Shown in pieces: positions 58,855-64,000 of a stretch of 64,000 bases of DNA. The position numbers were made by a program, and so were the translations under genes. The notes below the pieces were generated by a model, which did no database searches, was not told the origin of the DNA, and saw only the letters and a program-made list of their open reading frames with translations. The DNA is from DAOTXR01 sp034435375 (GTDB taxonomy: Bacteria; Chloroflexota; Anaerolineae; Aggregatilineales; UBA3940), in contig DAOTXR010000077.1 of the NCBI GenBank assembly GCA_034435375.1, positions 62,001 through 126,000 on the forward strand, written 5' to 3'. Positions within the stretch are counted from its first letter, which is position 1. Every line of letters begins with the position of its first letter.

Positions 58855-61800
58855 TTACTGTGACGGGCTTCCTGGAGATGTCACAGTGTAGCGCTGGATC
58901 GCTCCATTGCGCGTGTCCACAACGAACAGATGGCCCTGACCGTCACCGACCACGGCTCCTGCCTGCCCTATAGTCGACAGGTCGCCAAAGCTGTATAAAT
59001 ACTGCCCGAAGCTGTCGAAGACAATTACTCTGGCTGCCTCAGGATCAGTGACGTACACATTGCCGTGTTCGTCAACATATAGATAGGGGCGCTCGTTGGT
59101 TCGCGTAAACCACGCATCCACGTACCACTGGCGCACAAATGTTCCCTCCGGCGTGAAGACCGAGATGCGCTGATTCCATGTGTCGGCTACATAGAGCAAC
59201 CCGTCGGGGCCAAATGCCAGACCGACAGGCTCGTCCAACTGCCCCTCGAGCATCCCGCCGCTTCCGATCTGTCGCATGAAGATTCCCTGAGCATTGTAGA
59301 CCATGATACGCTTGTTACCTGTGTCGGCTACATAGACGTTCCCTTGGTCATCTACTGCGACCGCTCGCGGACCCCAGAAGGCATAAACATTGCCGAGTTG
59401 GTTGGGTCCCTCCTGGCCCCAGTTGAGCAGCGGTTCGCCCTCTGGACTGTAAGCCACGATCCGGTAGTTCCACGTGTCGGCCACATAGATGGTGCCCTCC
59501 GACGCGACGGCCACTCCCCATGGCTCCTTGAACACGTCCTCACGTGGCGCAAGCCCCGAAGTCCCGAATGACTGAACAAGGGTGCCGTTTTGATCAAAGA
59601 CCGCGATCCGGTAGTTATTGGTATCGGCGACGTATAGCAGGCCGTTGGGACCCATCGCGATGGAATGTGGCTGATTGAGTTGCCCTTGCCCGAAAACTAA
59701 GTCGGGCTGCAGGTCGCGGAAGCCTGCCGCATAGGGATCGATTGCCTGAGCGATCTCGCTCGCGCCGACGCCGTAATCCCACACCTGGGCGAACACGTCC
59801 TTACGGATATACAGGCGCATTCGCTCTGCGACAGGCCAATGGCTCAACTCGAAGTTAGGGCGACTGCCGTTGCGGTATCTGGCGACAGCATCAGCGTACA
59901 CGTCATAGTTCCGGTTATAGAAGATTTCCCACAAGCCGCGCTGGAGCAGAGGGTCGCGTAGCACATCACCGAACATCTGGAGCATCTTCGCAGGCTGGTC
60001 GTAGCCTTTGTATTCCTCCATTGGCCACCACATGCGTATATACTCGAACTGATAGTACCGGTCGCCGATCAGTGGTTCGATTTTGTTCCAGTTGGTAGGA
60101 CCAGCCAGGATCACAGGGGCGTCGCTCAACAGGCCCCGTGATGGCTGATCATGGAGGTAGATGCTGTTGTAGTAATCACGGAAGTACCATAGCATGGGCC
60201 ACGAGACGCGGTCATCGTAGGCCACGCGCAGGCCGTAACCATCGGTTGTCCTGAGCGAGATTTCCTCAATACGGTCAAGCACGTCTTTGACTGCGCCAGA
60301 TGAATGGGCATAGACCAAAAATTCGTTGGCGTAGTCGTAGTTGATGTAAGCTGCTCGCCAGGCTGTACGGCCTGTCAGAAAGGTCAGCCATCCAACGATT
60401 AACAAGGCCAGTAGCCGGAGGAATTGCTTGCCACCGATTCGGATAGCTGGCTTGGCCAGCAACACCAGCACGATCACCAGCACGATCAGTGCAGCTAGCC
60501 ATCCGTAAGTGGCCGAGATCTCAGGAACAGCTGCTCCGGCGAATATGCTGGTCTGGTAGCGGGTCGGGATGATTGTGTTGCATAACAGGTTGGCTGGCAC
60601 ACGAATGCACAGCGGAGCGGTGACGCGCAGCAAGGCAGCTATCACGACGGGGATGCCCAGGAAAAGCAGCCAGCCTTGCGATTCCCATAGCTTACGCCAG
60701 GCAATGCGGTCGAGCAGTCCTCCGACCATCCAGCCACTGATCAGGATCATGGGTGTGGTCAGATGGGTGGTCAGCCAGGGCATTTTCTCGCCCGCGATGC
60801 TGTACGCAATCAGGTTAGCAATTACCCAATAGCCAGTGAATTGGAGCACAGGGAACTCGATGGGAGCATCCAAGTCGAGCCAGGTGCGGCTTGGCTTGGT
60901 CAGCACCTCTGCCACGGCGTCGCCGTCGTCCTCCTCATTCGTCTCATTTCGCTCCGACTGCCTGCTCAGCGAGCCGACGATCCATCGGCCCAGCCCCGTA
61001 GACCCCGCAGCTGCTGTCAGGATGGCGGGCATGAACTCATACATTGGCACCATAACCATCAGGTAGTAGTACCACGGCTGAGCACCGCGCTCAACGCCCT
61101 GCTGCTCCAGCCAGTAAGCCAATGACCCAATCATGCCGGTAGCAAGGCCCGCTCCATTGGTAAACATGGTGGAGAAGAAGAAAATAAATATCAGATAATA
61201 TATTGCTGCGATAGCCCACCATCGGCTGGTGGCTAACGCAGCTAGCCAATCGACGACGTCAGCTTGCACCTCAATGGTGTTCGTTGCGGGATCGTAGCTG
61301 TTGTCGTAGACCTCCAGCTCTTGCAGCGTGGTCACCTGAGGAGCCGGGACGCGGCGCGGGGTAGGTGGCTTTGCAAAGTAAGCTAGCCCGATCAGGACAC
61401 TCACGATCAACACAGGCACTGCAAATGCCGACGTGCGTGCGATCCCGACCCGAGTCTCGTCTAATGGGTTGAACCCGGCAAAGTGTACCAGGAATGGCGT
61501 TAGGGAGGGCAAGATCAGCGTGCCCATCACCATGCACACGTCTAGCTCCGGGAAACGGCGTAGGTTCTTACCCTGCCCGACCACTGCGCTGATCACCATG
61601 GTGAGTGCGAACAAGCCGATCACCCCGCCCATAACCAGAAGAGGCACGTTGCGGCTACTCTCGGCTGTCACAGGCTGGCCCTCTGGCAGGGCGTTCGGAT
61701 CGAGTGGTGTGACTGTCTGTGCCTCATCTGTGGCTGCGCCAGGCAGGGCTGCATCGAACAGGCTTTCCAGATACACCACGCCACCCAACAGCACCAATGA

Positions 61801-62526
61801 AAACAGCACCCCGATCAGGGCGATGACAAAGACTAGATGCGCTATTTTGTTCTTCCACTCGACTTCCAGCAGGCGTCCAATGAGGTATAGAGTCATGAAA
61901 CTGCCGAAGATGGCGATGTAGATGAAGGAGACCTCTTTGGAGGCGAACAGGTAAATCTGGCCGAAGGATAGCCACAGCAGGTACTTAAACTCACGGCGCT
62001 CCATGTAGCGCCAGATGGCGATAACCATGATCAATGCGCCCAGGATGGCAGGCATATCCTCGCGGATGTATCGCGAGTAGTAGAGGATTAACGGTGAGAT
62101 GAGGAAAAACGCTGAGGCTACCAAGGCTCCAGTCTTGCCCAGCCACTTACGCATGAAAAATGGCAGCATCACGACGATGATGCCCACCACTGCCGCGTAG
62201 ATGCGTGCCGTAAAGTCGCTGGGGCCAAACAACAGATAATTCAGCGCTGTCATGTGAAATAGGATCGGGCCGTGCATCATCGGTGTGTGGGCAAAACCAT
62301 CACCGTGGTAAAGGTACCACGAGAAGCGTGTGTGCAGGCTCTCGTCGTGGCTCATTACTCGTGCGCCCAGGTCCCAAAAACGAGTGAAGACGGCGATCAA
62401 AAAGATCGCGACGTAGGCTAGCTTCTCACCGTTGGGTGTGATCAACGTTGCCAACCCGGCTTCGATTCGCTCAAATGGCTTGTTAGGCTGACTGGATTGT
62501 CGCATTGAGTTCAAATCAACGGTCAT
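58855..62526 (-). CDS. TIGR03663 membrane glycosyltransferase with C-terminal NHL propeller
   Basis: A 1223-residue protein. The first 750 residues are a GT-C membrane enzyme with 12 or more helices and the outer-loop acidic motif VMSHDESLHTRFSWYLY near residue 60, as in the TIGR03663 family. The region up to about 930 is soluble. Residues 935-1220 hold six NHL blades, for example HSIAMGPNGLLYVADTNNYR, WGVAVASEGTIYVADTWNYR, AVAVDDQGNVYVADTGNKR and VGLAFGPDGLLYVADTWNQR, forming a propeller outside the cell. The enzyme probably glycosylates protein or lipid, with the propeller binding partners or sugars. AAGGA lies before the ATG at 62526. It follows the anti-sigma gene by 76 nt. Confidence 0.9.
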   Translation of the reverse strand: MTVDLNSMRQSSQPNKPFERIEAGLATLITPNGEKLAYVAIFLIAVFTRFWDLGARVMSHDESLHTRFSWYLYHGDGFAHTPMMHGPILFHMTALNYLLFGPSDFTARIYAAVVGIIVVMLPFFMRKWLGKTGALVASAFFLISPLILYYSRYIREDMPAILGALIMVIAIWRYMERREFKYLLWLSFGQIYLFASKEVSFIYIAIFGSFMTLYLIGRLLEVEWKNKIAHLVFVIALIGVLFSLVLLGGVVYLESLFDAALPGAATDEAQTVTPLDPNALPEGQPVTAESSRNVPLLVMGGVIGLFALTMVISAVVGQGKNLRRFPELDVCMVMGTLILPSLTPFLVHFAGFNPLDETRVGIARTSAFAVPVLIVSVLIGLAYFAKPPTPRRVPAPQVTTLQELEVYDNSYDPATNTIEVQADVVDWLAALATSRWWAIAAIYYLIFIFFFSTMFTNGAGLATGMIGSLAYWLEQQGVERGAQPWYYYLMVMVPMYEFMPAILTAAAGSTGLGRWIVGSLSRQSERNETNEEDDGDAVAEVLTKPSRTWLDLDAPIEFPVLQFTGYWVIANLIAYSIAGEKMPWLTTHLTTPMILISGWMVGGLLDRIAWRKLWESQGWLLFLGIPVVIAALLRVTAPLCIRVPANLLCNTIIPTRYQTSIFAGAAVPEISATYGWLAALIVLVIVLVLLAKPAIRIGGKQFLRLLALLIVGWLTFLTGRTAWRAAYINYDYANEFLVYAHSSGAVKDVLDRIEEISLRTTDGYGLRVAYDDRVSWPMLWYFRDYYNSIYLHDQPSRGLLSDAPVILAGPTNWNKIEPLIGDRYYQFEYIRMWWPMEEYKGYDQPAKMLQMFGDVLRDPLLQRGLWEIFYNRNYDVYADAVARYRNGSRPNFELSHWPVAERMRLYIRKDVFAQVWDYGVGASEIAQAIDPYAAGFRDLQPDLVFGQGQLNQPHSIAMGPNGLLYVADTNNYRIAVFDQNGTLVQSFGTSGLAPREDVFKEPWGVAVASEGTIYVADTWNYRIVAYSPEGEPLLNWGQEGPNQLGNVYAFWGPRAVAVDDQGNVYVADTGNKRIMVYNAQGIFMRQIGSGGMLEGQLDEPVGLAFGPDGLLYVADTWNQRISVFTPEGTFVRQWYVDAWFTRTNERPYLYVDEHGNVYVTDPEAARVIVFDSFGQYLYSFGDLSTIGQAGAVVGDGQGHLFVVDTRNGAIQRYTVTSPGSPSQ

Positions 62527-62602
62527 GACACAGTGTCCTTATATATCCCATACGCTGTACAGCTGCTGGGGTCGGTGTCAGCATGCAATATTTTTGGATC
62601 GG

Positions 62603-63142
62603 CTATCGTGTAGTAGGAGCGCGTGGTGCAGGCTCGACAGGGGCCGGCGTGTAGAGTACAGTCTCTGTGGAGATTGCCGGCGCTGCGGTTGTGGCCCAAG
62701 CGATGGTCTCTGACGCCAATTCAACATGCTTGGCGGCTAATGCTGATTCTAGTGTGACATTCAGCACTGGGGCCCCCCATGTGGAGGTCGGAACTGCACT
62801 TGCTGCGCCGGTGAAGCCCATGGCAAAGGGTAACACCAGTAGCGCCAGCGTGAGCAGCGCCGGCAGCAACCGATGCAATGCAGCTTGGGGTGGCGTCGTT
62901 ACAGCCGTGCGGGCGTTGAGGGCTGCCCACCAGGCCCGGACCTGCGCAGGATGCAGGGTGGGACTCTGCCCCAACGTGAGCCTTAGATCAGCGGCTAACC
63001 GCTCGTGGCGTGCCAATCTGTCGCGGCAGGCAGCACAGGTCATAACGTGGCTGCGAACGGCCACTGCCTGCCGTGTGCTCAACTGCCCTTCGACATAGCT
63101 AGCCAGCAGGGACGTGACGTGACGCGGCATAACGCCTCTCAT
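62603..63142 (-). CDS. Anti-sigma factor with zinc-binding (zf-HC2) domain
   Basis: A 179-residue membrane protein. The N-terminal anti-sigma domain has the zinc motif H-x3-C-x2-C in RSHVMTCAACRDRL near residue 32, and a membrane helix at about 89-112 (LLPALLTLALLVLPFAMGF) separates an outside domain with Thr/Pro-rich tail. It would hold the ECF sigma factor encoded just upstream, releasing it on an envelope signal. The two genes overlap by ATGA, so they are made together. The signal is unknown. Confidence 0.88.
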   Translation of the reverse strand: MRGVMPRHVTSLLASYVEGQLSTRQAVAVRSHVMTCAACRDRLARHERLAADLRLTLGQSPTLHPAQVRAWWAALNARTAVTTPPQAALHRLLPALLTLALLVLPFAMGFTGAASAVPTSTWGAPVLNVTLESALAAKHVELASETIAWATTAAPAISTETVLYTPAPVEPAPRAPTTR

Positions 63143-63735
63143 GCTTTGAGTACTCCTTCGGGTAGTGCTTCAGGTTGTTCCGCCAGAATGCGGTACAGTG
63201 CTTCGTGTGCAAGCCTCACACGTGACTCAGCGGTCTTCTGAGGGCAGCCCAGTACCTCAGCCATCTCATGATACGTTAAGCCATCGAAGTAGCGCAGCAC
63301 AACGGCCTCACGCAGTTTGGGTGACAGCGTTCGCAAGGCACTCCAGACTGCCTCCCGCACACTCTGCTGCTCGATGACAGCCTCTGGGTGAGGATCGCCG
63401 CCGGGCAACCACTCAGCGAAGTGGCCCAGCCACACGGTGGGCAACCACTTGCGGCGGCGCTTGTTCCGGCAACGGCTCAGCGTGATCGTGTAGAGCCAAG
63501 TGCGAAGTGCGCTCTTGGTTGAGTCGTAGCGGTGTAGGTTCCGAAGCATATAGGCAAAACTGTCCTGCACCACCTCTTCCGCATCCTGTTCATTAAGCAG
63601 CACACCATAGGCCATCCGGTAAGTGGCACGCACAAAGCGCTCATAGATGGCCGCACATGCAGCCTGATCGCCTGCCTGGGCGGCTGCAATCAACTGTTTA
63701 AGCTCGACATCCTGATCTGGGTCTGAGTTGGCCAT
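63139..63735 (-). CDS. ECF RNA polymerase sigma factor
   Basis: A 198-residue sigma-70 family factor of the ECF type. Region 2 (about residues 25-90) includes YGVLLNEQDAEEVVQDSFAYMLRNL; region 4 (about 125-185) ends with LSPKLREAVVLRYFDGLTYHEMAEVLGCPQKTAESRVRLAHEAL. There is a short linker with no further domain. ATG 63735 is chosen, because TATAAT at 63782-63777 places transcription start near 63770, which excludes the longer frame from 63774. Overlaps the anti-sigma gene by 4 nt. It may control the big glycosyltransferase gene that follows. Confidence 0.93.
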   Translation of the reverse strand: MANSDPDQDVELKQLIAAAQAGDQAACAAIYERFVRATYRMAYGVLLNEQDAEEVVQDSFAYMLRNLHRYDSTKSALRTWLYTITLSRCRNKRRRKWLPTVWLGHFAEWLPGGDPHPEAVIEQQSVREAVWSALRTLSPKLREAVVLRYFDGLTYHEMAEVLGCPQKTAESRVRLAHEALYRILAEQPEALPEGVLKA

Positions 63736-63776
63736 GCTGAAGCGCCTTCTGTACTTGCCGTTCCAACCGCCCAAAG

Positions 63777-63782
63777 ATTATA
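63777..63782 (-). promoter_or_regulatory. -10 box for the sigma/anti-sigma operon
   Basis: TATAAT on the minus strand, about 40 nt before ATG 63735. The -35 region is weak (AACACT at 17 bp), as might be expected for an autoregulated gene. Confidence 0.45.
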
Positions 63783-63818
63783 CACGCCCGCGCTGACTGA
63801 GTGTTCACCGGCCTTCTC

Positions 63819-64000
63819 TCATGGTGCTGCTGAGCCGCCAGCAGGCACAAGCTGGTAGATGTCCTCGCGCACCCACAAGACGACGCGCTGCTCGCTCGGC
63901 AGAGTAGGGGCAGTGCGGTAGATTATCCACCTCAGTGTGCTACCGAGGTTCATGCCTTCTGGCACCCAACTGCGCTCGATCACGAAATCTTGCCCCACAT
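63819..64000 (-). CDS. Unidentified protein, C-terminal 59 residues only
   Basis: One open frame enters from the right edge and stops with TGA at 63821-63819. The visible end reads ERSWVPEGMNLGSTLRW, then RVVLWVREDIYQLVPAGG. Codon use looks like a real gene (GC-rich third positions) and no other frame is open. It is too short for a family call. Same strand as the sigma operon, about 80 nt before its ATG. Confidence 0.55.
   Translation of the reverse strand, partial: VGQDFVIERSWVPEGMNLGSTLRWIIYRTAPTLPSEQRVVLWVREDIYQLVPAGGSAAP

Overview
The window is chromosomal DNA of roughly 58-60 percent GC (judged by eye), most probably from a member of the Chloroflexota related to Anaerolineae. Nothing here names the taxon directly. 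The inference rests on the combination of a TIGR03663-type glycosyltransferase carrying an NHL propeller, a YfhO protein, an F420-type LLM oxidoreductase, several GH57 enzymes instead of GH13 enzymes, a CarH-type cobalamin photoreceptor, lipoproteins with PPC domains and PT-rich linkers, and a zinc-type L28. I see no phage, insertion sequence, CRISPR array, tRNA or rRNA.

Layout. 1-5.7 kb: yloU/yloV (Asp23 and a DAK2 kinase subunit, cut by the window edge), rpmB, rpe, an RNase H with a degenerate second copy of the domain, rlmN and a NagD-like HAD phosphatase. 5.8-12.4 kb: a GT2 plus GT39 pair, a DUF420 membrane protein, two tandem M20 dipeptidases and a HEAT protein. 12.4-17.1 kb (minus): an operon of an S51-like protein, an LLM oxidoreductase and YfhO. 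17.3-23.1 kb: a small lipoprotein, then a tight operon rluB-cmk-plsC-DUF512-LivJ. 23.2-25.4 kb: glmS preceded by a glmS ribozyme. 27.1-35.4 kb: an alpha-glucan cluster (GH57 branching enzyme, glgA, glgC and two more GH57 enzymes). 35.5-44.1 kb: a TPR/SLT transglycosylase lipoprotein, a response regulator, trmI, two PPC lipoproteins and ribosomal protein L25. 44.4-50.3 kb: a HEAT protein, the operon permease-TIGR03943-TolB-TlpA, and a CarH-like regulator. 50.5-58.2 kb: a PA14 surface protein, the TIGR03960/TIGR03936 pair flanking two paralogous helical proteins, a candidate structured RNA and a UroD-family protein. 58.3-64 kb (minus): a response regulator, the large TIGR03663-NHL protein, an anti-sigma and ECF sigma pair, and a truncated gene.

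How the genes fit together. The glycogen cluster supplies ADP-glucose (GlgC), polymerises it (GlgA) and branches or remodels it with GH57 enzymes. GlmS opens the amino-sugar pathway under ribozyme feedback. The GT2/GT39 pair and the YfhO and TIGR03663 proteins point to lipid-linked sugar transfer at the membrane.

The most notable signals outside proteins are: (1) a full glmS ribozyme with extra hairpins inserted in its core region; (2) a compact RNA candidate at 56981-57112 with its own extended -10 promoter, an 8-bp closing helix and inner helices; (3) two divergent copies, 55 kb apart, of a ~75-nt element whose helices are kept by compensatory changes; (4) several genes whose -10 box ends 7-8 nt before the ATG, suggesting leaderless mRNAs; and (5) 11-bp phased GTACA/GTGCA repeats in front of the CarH-like gene.
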